This document shows positions 1-9,830 of a stretch of DNA of 64,000 nucleotides, piece after piece. The notes below the pieces were generated by a model. It ran no database searches. It had not been told where the DNA came from and saw only the letters and a program-made list of their open reading frames with translations. Position 1 is the first letter of the stretch. Every line of letters starts with the position of its first letter. The DNA comes from Actinomycetota bacterium (lineage in GTDB: Bacteria; Actinomycetota; Thermoleophilia; Gaiellales; Gaiellaceae): assembly GCA_947445525.1 (NCBI GenBank), contig CANFDS010000003.1:1-64000 (forward strand), given 5' to 3'. A program made the position numbers and the translations under genes.

Positions 1-599
1 ACCTCGACCGGCGTCGTGCGTGCGAGGCAGGCGACGATCCCGTCACGGTCGGGCCCGGCCTCGAGCTCGATGTGGAAGGCGTGCGTGAAGCGGTTCCAGC
101 CGTTGAACATGCACGACATCAGGGTAAGCTCGGCGATCTCGGCGTCGCTGAAGTGCTCACGCAGCGCGGCCAGCGCGGCGTCGTCGGCCGCGGCTGTGTT
201 CCGCGTGATCGCCGACGTCCAGGCAACGAGCGCCTTCTGGCTGTCGGTCAGCAGCGGACTGTCGGCGAAGTCAGGCGCGATGGCCGCCAGAATGACATCC
301 ATGGAGAGGCCCACCGCCTGGCCGAGGTGGACGTTGTGGCCGAGGCAGTACTCGCAGCCGTTCATGTGCGAGGTGCGGATGGCGACGAGCTCCTTGTCGC
401 GCACGTCGGTGATCGAGCCGCCCTGCTCACCCTGCAGGTTGTAGAAGAGGCGCGCCAGCGAGGCCAGGATCTGCGGTGAGTGCCCGAGCGGCTGCCAGTC
501 GGTGAACACCTGCCCGCCCCACAGCGAGCGGATCTCGTCGTAGGCGGCCTGGGTGGCGGGCGGTGCGGTCGCGGGATCGACGAGGGCGATGCGGGCCAC
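1..599 (-). CDS. Carboxymuconolactone decarboxylase / alkylhydroperoxidase-like family protein (3' end outside window)
   Basis: Reverse-strand reading from GTG at 599: VARIALVDPATAPPATQAAYDEI...NGCEYCLGHN...; CxxC motif of the CMD family; AAGGAGAT ribosome site upstream. Confidence 0.8.
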   Translation of the reverse strand, partial: MARIALVDPATAPPATQAAYDEIRSLWGGQVFTDWQPLGHSPQILASLARLFYNLQGEQGGSITDVRDKELVAIRTSHMNGCEYCLGHNVHLGQAVGLSMDVILAAIAPDFADSPLLTDSQKALVAWTSAITRNTAAADDAALAALREHFSDAEIAELTLMSCMFNGWNRFTHAFHIELEAGPDRDGIVACLARTTPVE

Positions 600-666
600 G
601 GTAGATCTCCTTGCTCTTCGACGGTTTCACGCCAGCATACGACCCCACAGGGTCTACGCTGCTCCG

Positions 667-1506
667 GTGACGACGGCACGCGACATCGAGCTCCCGGGCC
701 GCGGTAGCTTCCACGTGGAGGTGGCCGGGCCCGTCGGCGCGCCTGCTCCGGACGCTGCGCCCACCGCCACCCCCGTCCTGCTCCTGCACGGGCTCGGCGC
801 CGACTCGACGCTCTGGTACCGGGCCCTCCCGCTGCTCGCCCGCGAGCGCACCGTCTACGCCTACGACCTGCGGGGCCACGGCGAAACGCACGCCAGCGGC
901 GCCGACTGCTCGCTGGCGGCACACGCGGCCGACCTGCTCGCCCTCGCCGACGCGGTCGCCCCCGCGGTACGGCCCCACGTGCTGGGAACGTCGCTGGGCG
1001 GCGTCGTCGCGCAGATCGCAGCCGCCGCGGCCCCCGCGCGGTTCGCCTCGCTCGTGCTCGCCTGCACGTGGGCGGCAGCGCCGCCGGGCCTCGACGCCGA
1101 GAGCCTCGCCGCCGCCATCGCGGCCGCGCCCGACATCCGCGTCCACTTCGCCGGCGTCGTGCGGGCGATGCTGCCCGACCACCCCGACGACGCGCTGCTG
1201 CTGCTCGACGCCATCGCCGCCGTCGATCGTGCCGCGCTCGCGCAGGGGGCGCGGGAGCTGTTCGCGTACGACGGCCGGGCCCGGCTCGCGGCGATCACAG
1301 CGCCCGCCCTCGTCCTCTGCGGAGCGAACGACGAGATGTTCCCGTTCGCTGCCTCGCGCGTCATCGCCGACGGGCTGAGCGATGCCCAGGTGGGCGTGCT
1401 GGCGCGGTCGGGGCACGCGCCGTACCTCGACCATCCGGGCGCGTTTTCGACGGCGGTCACGGGCTTCTGGGCCGAGCGCGACGCGGCGGCCGCCCCGGGC
1501 GTCTGA
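667..1506 (+). CDS. Alpha/beta hydrolase (3-oxoadipate enol-lactonase-like)
   Basis: VLLLHGLGADSTLWYRALPLL, nucleophile elbow GTSLGG, C-terminal SGHAPYLDHP; GTG start at 667 in frame with track ORF. Confidence 0.8.
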   Translation: MTTARDIELPGRGSFHVEVAGPVGAPAPDAAPTATPVLLLHGLGADSTLWYRALPLLARERTVYAYDLRGHGETHASGADCSLAAHAADLLALADAVAPAVRPHVLGTSLGGVVAQIAAAAAPARFASLVLACTWAAAPPGLDAESLAAAIAAAPDIRVHFAGVVRAMLPDHPDDALLLLDAIAAVDRAALAQGARELFAYDGRARLAAITAPALVLCGANDEMFPFAASRVIADGLSDAQVGVLARSGHAPYLDHPGAFSTAVTGFWAERDAAAAPGV

Positions 1507-1535
1507 CCCCGGCGCTCGCTCCGGGCGCCTGACCC

Positions 1536-3041
1536 CTACGACAGCTCGGCGATCAGCGGTGCCGTGTCGAGCGGCGCGTACCCGATGCGGGCGGCGATCT
1601 CCTCGGTGGACGGCTTCGTCCCCTCGGCGAAGAGGCCGCGCAGGATGTCGCCTGCCTTCGGGTTGCGCCACCAGTCCTCGCCGACCTCGCGCACGAGCTG
1701 CTGCCGCAGCTGGGCCGAGCGGATCCAGGCCCGCAGGTAGTCGGCCGAGTAGAAGCCCGCGTCCATGTCGGCGAGGAAGGCGTCGGGGCGGTAGCGCAGA
1801 CCGACAGCCTGGCCCAGCGTGTCGGCATACCCCTCGGGGGTGCCGCCATCCTGCGGGTAGCGCGACCAGAAGCCGAGCTCGAAGCGGAGCTTGCCGACGT
1901 AGCGCCGGAACAGCCAGGCCTCGAGGAACGTCGTCGCCTCGGCGTTCTCCTGCGCCTGGGCGGCCGACAGCCCGAAGTGGTGGCGATGCCACTCGGGCTC
2001 ACGCGTGATCGCCTCGCAGATGTACGAGTAGATCTCGGTGAGCGCGTGATCGCGCGAGAGCTTGCGGAAGGTGTACGAGAGGGCGGGGTCGCAGCCGCCG
2101 TAGTGCAGGGCATGCCCTGCCTCGTGTAGGAACGCCTGGTAGTCGTGGAGGCCGCCCTGGGCCCGGGTGATGAGATGGACGACGTCCGGTGGGTCGCTCG
2201 CGATGACACAGGCCCGCGGGCTCTTCTGCGGCCGGTCGTCGAGGTCGAGCCGGATGTTCGGCTGCGCCGCGAGATCGAAGCCGAGGGCCTGCAGGGTCTC
2301 CATGCAGACGGCCGTCGCGCGCTCCTTCGTGTACGTCGCCTCGAGCGGCGACAGGCGCCGCATCCAGGCCGAGTGCGACGAGGTCGGCAGCGTGTCGCGC
2401 TCGGCCCCGAGCAGCCGGTCGAACCAGCGCGCCCGCAGCGGCTCCCAGGCGGCGTCGACGGCGGCCGAGGCGGCAACGAGCGCCGCTTCCAGCTCGCGCA
2501 GCGAGATCCCCTTCTCCTCCTCGCTGCGAGCGATCGCGTCGGGCTGGTCCGAGAGCTCGGCAGACAGGCTCTCGCCGGCGCGCAGCAGCGCGAGCCGGTC
2601 GGGGTTGAACGTCGCCGACAGCTCGCCCTGGATCTCCCCGAGCTCCTCCCGGTCGGCGTACGACGGCAGCACGGCGAGCTTCGCCTGCGCGGTGCGCAGC
2701 GGCATCTCCTCGCCCCTGAAGGTGAGCCGCGCGGCCAGCTGCGCGTTCTCGAGCGCATCGCCCTGCGCCGCAAGCTCGGCGGCGATGATGCCGCCCTCAC
2801 AGGTGGAGCGCAGCCGGTAGAGCCGCTCCTTCACGTCGCCGCTGGCGGCGTCCTCGGCCGTGCGCAGCGCCGCGATCTGCTCGCGGCTGAAGAGGTCGGC
2901 GTAGCGCGCAACGATGGCCGCCTGATCCGACGTCTCCTTCTCGCCGACGCGCACCGCGCGGCCCTCCTCGGAACGCTCGAACAGGTAGTGGCGGAGGCGC
3001 TCTTCGAAATCGGTCGGGGTACGGACGAGAGCTGCAGTCAT
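1536..3041 (-). CDS. Zinc metallopeptidase (HExxH, M3-like)
   Basis: 501-aa ORF with HEAGHALHY motif and downstream conserved E in TEIYSYICEAIT. Confidence 0.65.
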   Translation of the reverse strand: MTAALVRTPTDFEERLRHYLFERSEEGRAVRVGEKETSDQAAIVARYADLFSREQIAALRTAEDAASGDVKERLYRLRSTCEGGIIAAELAAQGDALENAQLAARLTFRGEEMPLRTAQAKLAVLPSYADREELGEIQGELSATFNPDRLALLRAGESLSAELSDQPDAIARSEEEKGISLRELEAALVAASAAVDAAWEPLRARWFDRLLGAERDTLPTSSHSAWMRRLSPLEATYTKERATAVCMETLQALGFDLAAQPNIRLDLDDRPQKSPRACVIASDPPDVVHLITRAQGGLHDYQAFLHEAGHALHYGGCDPALSYTFRKLSRDHALTEIYSYICEAITREPEWHRHHFGLSAAQAQENAEATTFLEAWLFRRYVGKLRFELGFWSRYPQDGGTPEGYADTLGQAVGLRYRPDAFLADMDAGFYSADYLRAWIRSAQLRQQLVREVGEDWWRNPKAGDILRGLFAEGTKPSTEEIAARIGYAPLDTAPLIAELS

Positions 3042-3115
3042 ATCCGGGACGATACCTCCGGCCCGCCGCCGTCCGCCCGTGCAGGAGCGCCGGTATCATC
3101 GCTCCTTCGAAGCCG

Positions 3116-3691
3116 ATGACGATTCCCGGGGCAACGCAGACGTATGCGACAGAGCTGGCCGGCCTCTGGACCGGCCTCTCGCGCGCGCTCTCCGACCTCG
3201 ACGCGCTCGCGGCCCGCCCCGAGCAGCGGCTCGCCGACCTCGACGCGGGGGCTACGCTCGGCCGGCTGCGCTACGTCCTGCACACCGCCGGCGAACTGAC
3301 CCTCGGCATCGCTCCGCCCGAGGGCTCCGAGCGAGCGCACGGCGAGCTTGCCTTCGCCCTCGCCAACGCGCGTGACGCGACCGCGGTTATCGCCGACCTG
3401 CTCGAGGAAGGCGGCATCGAGGCGATCCAGCCGGTGCTGCACGAGTGGCGGGGCACCCTGTTCGCCGTCCGGCTCGCCCGCACCCGTGCCGCCGTGCCGG
3501 CGATCGAGAGCGCCACCCGCGAGGCCTCGTCGCCGTTGCCGCCCCCGGCTGCCGCGCTCAGCGCGATCACCCTCATCGTCCTCGGCGCCGCCACGTTCGC
3601 GGGCGGCACGCTGCTCCACCGCTGGCCGCTGTGGACGATCGGGCTCTTGCTGCTGACCGTCGGCTGCGCGTTCTCGGCGCAACGGCGCTGA
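3116..3691 (+). CDS. Hypothetical protein with two C-terminal transmembrane segments
   Basis: ORF with C-terminal hydrophobic segments (ALSAITLIVLGAATFAGGTLL, LWTIGLLLLTVGCAF). Confidence 0.6.
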   Translation: MTIPGATQTYATELAGLWTGLSRALSDLDALAARPEQRLADLDAGATLGRLRYVLHTAGELTLGIAPPEGSERAHGELAFALANARDATAVIADLLEEGGIEAIQPVLHEWRGTLFAVRLARTRAAVPAIESATREASSPLPPPAAALSAITLIVLGAATFAGGTLLHRWPLWTIGLLLLTVGCAFSAQRR

Positions 3692-4431
3692 CGGAGCTCC
3701 GCGTACGCCGCCTGACGGCCGCCGTAGCAGTGCCCGTGGCGCTGTTCACGCTGCTCGCCGTGCTGATCGCCGCCGGGGCCTTCACCTGGCTCGACCAGTA
3801 CGCCGTCGACCACCTGATGCCAGGGCTCGACCGCGGCCCCGGCTCCTGGGGTGGCGGCTTCATCGGCTCGGTCACCCTCACGGAGGTGCTGATCCCCGGC
3901 TTCAAGGCGCCACGCGCCGGCAACGAGACGGTCGCGGCCATCACCTACGCAGTCGTCGTACTGGCGTCGGTGCTGCCGTCGGTGCTCGTGGCCGGGGGCT
4001 CGCTGGCGCTGCTCGTCCGGCGCGGGCAGCGGGCCCTGGCAGCCACGCTCGGTGTCGCCTTCGTGGTGGCCACACTCGCAGAGGTCAGCTCGAAGCTGTT
4101 GCTCGAGCGGCCCGGGCTGCACACAGTCGGCCCGGCGGGGGCGCTGCCACGCATCCTGCCGTTCGACCAGTCGTACCCGAGCGGGCACGCCCTGCGGGCG
4201 GCCCTGATCGCCGTGTGCGTGTACGCCGTCTGGCGCAGGGCCCGCGGCCCGCTCGCGGCGTGGGCGCTGGCGGTGCCCGTCATGCTGGTGGTGGGTGGCT
4301 GGCACACGCCGACCGATGTCGTCGGCGGGACGCTGCTGGCGGTCGCGTTCGCGGCGGCGGCGGTGGCGGTGGCGCCCTGGGCGGCGGCGCGCTGGCCGCG
4401 CCTGCTGGGCGACCGGCTGCCGGGCGGCTAG
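3688..4431 (+). CDS. PAP2-family phosphatase (membrane); start uncertain (3688-3730)
   Basis: Multi-TM protein with KLLLERPGLH...YPSGHALRAAL...GGWHTPTDVVGG (PAP2 signature). Confidence 0.75.
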   Translation: MTELRVRRLTAAVAVPVALFTLLAVLIAAGAFTWLDQYAVDHLMPGLDRGPGSWGGGFIGSVTLTEVLIPGFKAPRAGNETVAAITYAVVVLASVLPSVLVAGGSLALLVRRGQRALAATLGVAFVVATLAEVSSKLLLERPGLHTVGPAGALPRILPFDQSYPSGHALRAALIAVCVYAVWRRARGPLAAWALAVPVMLVVGGWHTPTDVVGGTLLAVAFAAAAVAVAPWAAARWPRLLGDRLPGG

Positions 4432-5696
4432 GAGGCGCGCGCCGCGGCGACGGCGAGCCGCGCCAGCGACTCGTCCCGGCCCAGCAGCTCGATGCTCTCG
4501 AACAGCCCGGGCGACACCTTCGACCCGGTGATCGCCACGCGAACCGGCGTGAAGGCGTCGCGCGGCTTCAGCCCGAGCGCCTCGACGGCGGCGCGCAGCA
4601 CCGCCTCGATGCCGACGCGCTCGAACGGCTCCAGCCCGCGCAGCCCGTCGGCGACGGCGCCCAGGATCGGTGCAGCGCCCGCCAGCAGCTCGGCCGGCGG
4701 GTCGACCGGCCCGAACAGGAACCCGGCGTACCCGGCGAACTCGTCCAGCTTCGTGATCTTCTCCTGCACGATCGGGGCGGCCGCCAGCACCGTCTCGCGC
4801 GGCCAGTCGCGGCCCTCGACGTCGCGCAGGAAGCCGCTCAGCCGCTCGGCGTAGGCGTCCGGCGCCAGCGCGCGCAGCACCATCCCGTTCAGCCAGTCGA
4901 GCTTGTCGTAGTCGAACGTCGCGGGGCTGACGCCGACGCGCTCCAGCGTGAAGCGCTCGACCAGCTCGTCGCGCGACATGATCGTCGTGTGGTCGTCGTA
5001 CGACCAGCCGAGCAGCGCGAGGAAGTTCATCAGCGCCTCCGGCAGGTAGCCGGCGTTGCGGAACTCGTCCACCCCCACCGAGCCGTGGCGCTTCGAGAGC
5101 TTCTTGCCGTCGGTACCCAGGACGCTGGGGACATGGGCGTAGACGGGCGGCGTGCCGCCGAGCGCCGCGATCACGTTGAGCTGCTTCGGCGTGTTTGAGA
5201 CGTGGTCGTCACCGCGGATGACGTGCGTGATGCGGTCCTCGAGATCCTCGAACGGGTTCGCGAAGTTGTAGACCGGGCGGCCGTCAGAGCGGACGATCAC
5301 CATGTCGTCGAGCTGCGTGTTGGGGAACTCGATGCGGCCCTTGATCGCGTCGTCCCAGGCGGTGACGCCATCCTTCGGCATGCGGATGCGGATCGCGCCC
5401 TCGTCCAGATAGGCCTTGTCCTCGTGGAGCAGGCGCTGCGCGGCCGCCGCGGCGCGCTCCATGCAGTCGAGCTGGAAGGTGACGGGGCCATCCCAGTCGA
5501 TGCCGACCCAGCGCAGGCTCTCCTGGATCTGCTCGACCGCCTCCGACACCTCGCGCGAGACGTCGGTGTTCTCGATGCGCAGCAGGCACTCGCCGCCGCG
5601 CCCGCGCGCAAACAGGTAGTTGAAGAGGAAGGTGCGGACGCCGCCGACGTGGAGGAAGCCGGTGGGCGACGGGGCCATGCGGACGCGGACGCTCAC
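4428..5696 (-). CDS. gltX: Glutamyl-tRNA synthetase
   Basis: MSVRVRMAPSPTGFLHVGGVRTFLFNYLFAR (HIGH region) and KKLSKRHGS (KMSKS). Confidence 0.93.
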   Translation of the reverse strand: MSVRVRMAPSPTGFLHVGGVRTFLFNYLFARGRGGECLLRIENTDVSREVSEAVEQIQESLRWVGIDWDGPVTFQLDCMERAAAAAQRLLHEDKAYLDEGAIRIRMPKDGVTAWDDAIKGRIEFPNTQLDDMVIVRSDGRPVYNFANPFEDLEDRITHVIRGDDHVSNTPKQLNVIAALGGTPPVYAHVPSVLGTDGKKLSKRHGSVGVDEFRNAGYLPEALMNFLALLGWSYDDHTTIMSRDELVERFTLERVGVSPATFDYDKLDWLNGMVLRALAPDAYAERLSGFLRDVEGRDWPRETVLAAAPIVQEKITKLDEFAGYAGFLFGPVDPPAELLAGAAPILGAVADGLRGLEPFERVGIEAVLRAAVEALGLKPRDAFTPVRVAITGSKVSPGLFESIELLGRDESLARLAVAAARAS

Positions 5697-5752
5697 GGGG
5701 GGCGATGGTACCGGCGAGGCCCGCCCACCGCCCCGGCCGCTAGCCTCCCCGC

Positions 5753-6616
5753 GTGCTCTTCGGCGCCCACGTCTCCACCGCAGGCGGCATCGACACCGGC
5801 ATCGACCGCATCGCCGAGCTCGGCGGCACCTGCGTCCAGGTGTTCACCCAGAGCCCGCGCATGTGGAAGCCGACGGCGCACCGGCCCGAGTCGATCGAGC
5901 GCTTCAAGGCACGCCGCACCGAGGCCGGCATCGGCGCCGTCGTGTGCCACGCGCTCTACCTCGTCAACCTCGCCGGCCCCAACGAGGACTTCTACGAGAA
6001 GTCGATCGTGGCGATGCGCTCCTCGCTGGAGGCGGCCGTGGCGATCGAGGCCGAGGGCGTCATCTTCCACGTCGGCTCGCACCTGGGCGCCGGCTTCGAG
6101 GCGGGGCTCGAGCGGATCGTGCCGGCCCTGCGGCAGATCCTCGAGCTGACGACCGAGCGCACCTGGCTGCTGATGGAGAACTCGGCGGGCGCGGGCGGCA
6201 CCGTCGGGCGCGACCTCGACGAGCTGGTGGCGATCTACGAGGCGCTCGACCGGCATCCACGCCTCGGCCTGTGCCTCGACACCTGCCACCTGTTCGTCAG
6301 CGGCGTCGACGTCGGCGACCCCGCCGTGCTCCAGGCCACGCTCGACGACCTCGACGCGCGCATGGGCCTCGACCGGCTGCGCTGCCTGCACGTCAACGAC
6401 TCGAAGGCGCCGCTCGGCTCGAACAAGGATCGCCACGACAACCTGCTCGACGGCCTCATCGGCGAGCGCCTGGCGACCGTGCTCGGCCACCCGCAGCTGC
6501 AGCACCTGCCGGCAGTGCTGGAGACGCCCGGCCACGAGGGCAAGAACGGCCCCGACCACGAGGAGATGCAGCGCTTCGCGCAGCTCCATGCGGCGGGGCT
6601 CGCGCAGTACGCCTGA
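5753..6616 (+). CDS. nfo: Deoxyribonuclease IV (AP endonuclease)
   Basis: MLFGAHVSTAGGIDTGIDRIAELG...VQVFTQSPR...LCLDTCHLFVSG...HVNDSK. Confidence 0.92.
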   Translation: MLFGAHVSTAGGIDTGIDRIAELGGTCVQVFTQSPRMWKPTAHRPESIERFKARRTEAGIGAVVCHALYLVNLAGPNEDFYEKSIVAMRSSLEAAVAIEAEGVIFHVGSHLGAGFEAGLERIVPALRQILELTTERTWLLMENSAGAGGTVGRDLDELVAIYEALDRHPRLGLCLDTCHLFVSGVDVGDPAVLQATLDDLDARMGLDRLRCLHVNDSKAPLGSNKDRHDNLLDGLIGERLATVLGHPQLQHLPAVLETPGHEGKNGPDHEEMQRFAQLHAAGLAQYA

Positions 6617-6647
6617 CAGCCGCGCCGCCGCCGATTAGGATCGAGCC

Positions 6648-8201
6648 ATGAACGCCGCCGGCGTCCTCCACCATCACGCCGACCGCTTCCCCGAGCGCGT
6701 CGCCGTCGGCTTCGACGGCGAGGTCGTCACCTACGCAGGGCTCGTCGAGCGCGCGGCGGTGACGGCGGGGGCGCTGCGCGGCCTCGGCGTCGGCCGCGGC
6801 GACGTCGTCGCGCACCTGCTCTACAACTCGCTCGACTTCATCGACCTGATGGTCGCCTGCGCGCAGCTGGGCGCGGTCTTCATGCCGCTCAACTGGCGGC
6901 TGGCGGGGCTCGAGCTGGAGTACATCGTCAACCATGCGGGCGCCCGCGTGCTCGTCAGCGAGCCGGAGCTGGAGCCGCTGGTGGCGCCGGTGCGGGCCGA
7001 CCTCGTCTGCGAGCGCTTCGTCCGGGTGGGCGCGGCCGGGGCGGGCAGCCCGGCCACCGGCGCCGACGCCTGGGAGCCGCTCGACGGCCTGCGCGCCGCA
7101 GCCACACCGGTGCGCCAGATCGCCCGCGTCGACCGCGACGACCTGCTCCGCCTGATGTACACGTCAGGCACCACCGCGCGGCCGAAGGGCGTAATGATCA
7201 CGCATGGCAACCTCGACGCCAAGAACACGGCGCACGCGGTCGAGCTCGGCTTCGGCGACAGCGACGTCGGGATCGTCGGCGGCCCGCTCTACCACGTCGG
7301 CGCGCTCGACCTGACCACGACAACGCTCCTCCATGTGGGCGCAACGACGCACATCCTGCGCAAGTTCGACGCGGCCACGGTGCTCGACGCGATCGAGCGG
7401 CTGCGCGGCACCACCGTCTGGCTCGCCCCGGCCATGGTCAACCTCGTGCTCGCCGACCCGTCGCTCGCCAGCCGCGACCTCTCCTCGATGCGCGTCATCA
7501 TCGACGGTGGCGAGAAGATGCCGCTACCGCTGATCGAGCGCGTGCTCGATGCGTTCCCCAACGCCTGGTTTGCCGACGCGTACGGCCTCACCGAGACGGT
7601 CAGCGGCGACACGTTCCTCGACAAGGGTCTGTCGCGGCACAAGCTCGGCTCGGTGGGAAAACCGGTGATCCACCTCGAGCTGCGCGTCGTCGACGAGCAG
7701 GACGAGGACGTGCCCGCGGGCGAGCCCGGCGAGATCGTGCTGCGCGGCCCCAAGGTGTGCAAGGGCTACTGGCGCGACGAGGTGGCAACCACCCGGGCGT
7801 TCCGCGGCGGCTGGTTCCACACCGGCGACGTCGGCATCCTCGACGACGAGGGCTTCCTCACCATCGCCGACCGCATCAAGGACATGGTCATCTCCGGCGG
7901 CGAGAACATCGCCACGCCCGAGGTCGAGCGCGTCCTCTACGAGCATCCCGCCGTGCTGGAGGCCGCCGTCGTCGGCAGCCCCGACCCGCGCTGGGGCGAG
8001 GTGCCCGCCGCCTACGTCGCCCTGCGCCCGGGCAGCGAGGTGACCGCCGAGGAGCTCGTCGCCTTCTGCGCCGCCCGGCTCGCCAGGTTCAAAGCGCCGA
8101 AGATCGTCCGCTTCGTCGACACGCTGCCGCGCAACCCCTCGGGGAAGGTGCTCAAGCGGGAGCTGCGCGACGAGGAACACCACCACATGGAAAGGACCTG
8201 A
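6648..8201 (+). CDS. AMP-binding acyl-CoA synthetase
   Basis: LMYTSGTTARPKGVMITHGN, DAYGLTET, GWFHTGDVGILDDEGFLTIADRIKDMVISGGENIATPEVE, NPSGKVLKRELR. Confidence 0.92.
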   Translation: MNAAGVLHHHADRFPERVAVGFDGEVVTYAGLVERAAVTAGALRGLGVGRGDVVAHLLYNSLDFIDLMVACAQLGAVFMPLNWRLAGLELEYIVNHAGARVLVSEPELEPLVAPVRADLVCERFVRVGAAGAGSPATGADAWEPLDGLRAAATPVRQIARVDRDDLLRLMYTSGTTARPKGVMITHGNLDAKNTAHAVELGFGDSDVGIVGGPLYHVGALDLTTTTLLHVGATTHILRKFDAATVLDAIERLRGTTVWLAPAMVNLVLADPSLASRDLSSMRVIIDGGEKMPLPLIERVLDAFPNAWFADAYGLTETVSGDTFLDKGLSRHKLGSVGKPVIHLELRVVDEQDEDVPAGEPGEIVLRGPKVCKGYWRDEVATTRAFRGGWFHTGDVGILDDEGFLTIADRIKDMVISGGENIATPEVERVLYEHPAVLEAAVVGSPDPRWGEVPAAYVALRPGSEVTAEELVAFCAARLARFKAPKIVRFVDTLPRNPSGKVLKRELRDEEHHHMERT

Positions 8202-8202
8202 G

Positions 8203-8589
8203 TTGGCAACGGAGCTGACACCAGAGCAGAAGCAGCTGCGCGACGAGTTCATCGAGGCGCGCGGCTACTGGAACGAATTCTGGGACGGGCTGCTGCAGCT
8301 CGACCCCGACTTCTTCCAGGCGTACATCGCGTTCTCAGGCGTGCCCTGGAAGAAGGGGCCGCTGGAGCCGAAGTTCAAGGAGCTGATTTACATCGCCATC
8401 GACGCGGCGACGACGCACCTCTACGAGCCGGGCCTGCGCCAGCACATGCGCAACGCGCTCAAGTACGGCGCGACGAAGGAGGAGATCATGGAGGTGCTCG
8501 AGCTCGTGTCGGTGCTCGGCATCCATGCCTGCACCCTCGGCGTGCCGGTGCTGATGCAGGAGCTCGCGGCCGCCGGACAGGAGATCTGA
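8203..8589 (+). CDS. Carboxymuconolactone decarboxylase family protein
   Basis: Small helical protein KELIYIAIDAATTHLYEPGLRQHMRNALKYGATKEEIMEVLELVSVLGIHACTLG; TTG start directly after the CoA ligase. Confidence 0.8.
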   Translation: MATELTPEQKQLRDEFIEARGYWNEFWDGLLQLDPDFFQAYIAFSGVPWKKGPLEPKFKELIYIAIDAATTHLYEPGLRQHMRNALKYGATKEEIMEVLELVSVLGIHACTLGVPVLMQELAAAGQEI

Positions 8590-8590
8590 G

Positions 8591-9607
8591 ATGGACATCG
8601 GCATCACCATGCCCACGCACGGCCTGATCGAGCGCGACGAGCAGAATTTCTACCTCCAGCGCCTCGCGCCCGAGAACGTGCGACCGTACGAGTTCGCGCA
8701 GCTCGCCGACCGGCTCGGCTTCCACTCGCTGTGGTTCAGCGACCATGTCGTGATGGGCGCCGACCCCGATACGTACTACCCGCCGAACGAGTCGGGCAAG
8801 AAGGCGTACCCGTACCGGCCGACGATGTTCGACGCCGTGGTCGTGATGGGCGGCCTCGCTGCCGTCACCGAGAACATCCGCTTCGCGCCATCGGTGCACA
8901 TCGCCCCGTACCGCCATCCGCTCTCGACCGCGCACCAGTTCGCCACGGCCGACTACCTGTCGAAGGGCCGCCTGATCATGACGGCCGGCATCGGCTGGGA
9001 GCCCGAGGAGTTCCGCGCGCTGGGCGCCGACTTCAAGAACAAGGCGAAGATCACCGAGGAGTGCATCGAGATCTGGAAGCGCGCCTGGACCGACGAGGTC
9101 GTCCGCTTCAAGGGTGACTTCTTCGACATCAAGGACGTCACGATGGATCCGAAGCCCTGGCAGCAGCCGCGGCCGCCGATCTACTTCGGCGCCGTCACCG
9201 AGCTCGGCTCGAAGCGCGCCGCGCGCTGCACCGACGGCCTCTACACGGTGCACCTCGAGCCATACCCCAGCGCCTCGATCTGGAAGGGCTCGATGGAGGC
9301 GGCGTTGAGGGAGGGCGAGCGGGTCGGCAAGGACATGCAGGACTTCTGGTTCGGCTCGTTCTGCTCGTGCCTGCCCGTCGGCGCCGACAGCGACTGGGCG
9401 AAGCAGGAGAAGCGGCCCACCCTGACCGGCACGAGCGAGCAGATCCTCGAGGAGATCGCGGAGTTCGCCGACCTGGGCTACCACCACCTGACGCTGCACG
9501 TCGTCTGCGACAGCGGGACGATCGAGGAACTGTTCGAGCTGACGCAGAAGCTCGGCGAGGAAGTGCTGCCCGAGGCGAAGAAGATCAAGACCAGATCTCT
9601 TGTCTAG
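8591..9607 (+). CDS. LLM-class (F420/flavin-dependent) oxidoreductase
   Basis: MDIGITMPTHG...LGFHSLWFSDHVVM...APYRHPLSTAHQFATADYLSKGRLIMTAGIGWEPEEFRALG. Confidence 0.85.
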   Translation: MDIGITMPTHGLIERDEQNFYLQRLAPENVRPYEFAQLADRLGFHSLWFSDHVVMGADPDTYYPPNESGKKAYPYRPTMFDAVVVMGGLAAVTENIRFAPSVHIAPYRHPLSTAHQFATADYLSKGRLIMTAGIGWEPEEFRALGADFKNKAKITEECIEIWKRAWTDEVVRFKGDFFDIKDVTMDPKPWQQPRPPIYFGAVTELGSKRAARCTDGLYTVHLEPYPSASIWKGSMEAALREGERVGKDMQDFWFGSFCSCLPVGADSDWAKQEKRPTLTGTSEQILEEIAEFADLGYHHLTLHVVCDSGTIEELFELTQKLGEEVLPEAKKIKTRSLV

Positions 9608-9747
9608 GGCCCGCACCGCGACGTGGATGCGCGAGCGCGTCCTCGTGCGCGGCGCGCTGTTCGGCCGCTTCGCCGACGGCCGCATCACGCACTGGCTCGT
9701 GTTCAACGACCTGGCGCTGCTGCCAGCCTGACCGGGGCATGCTCCTT

Positions 9748-9814
9748 CCGGGCGCTGTCGCCGAACTCACCCTCCAGGCGTCTCTGGAGGGTGAGTTCGG
9801 CAAGAGGCGCCCGG
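9748..9814. terminator. Strong hairpin: 18-bp perfect stem (9760-9777 / 9784-9801) inside an 8-bp outer stem (9748-9755 / 9807-9814), between convergent genes
   Basis: gccgaactcaccctccag-gcgtct-ctggagggtgagttcggc; outer ccgggcgc...gcgcccgg; no U-tract. Confidence 0.65.
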
Positions 9815-9830
9815 CAGTGACCCGGGGGCG

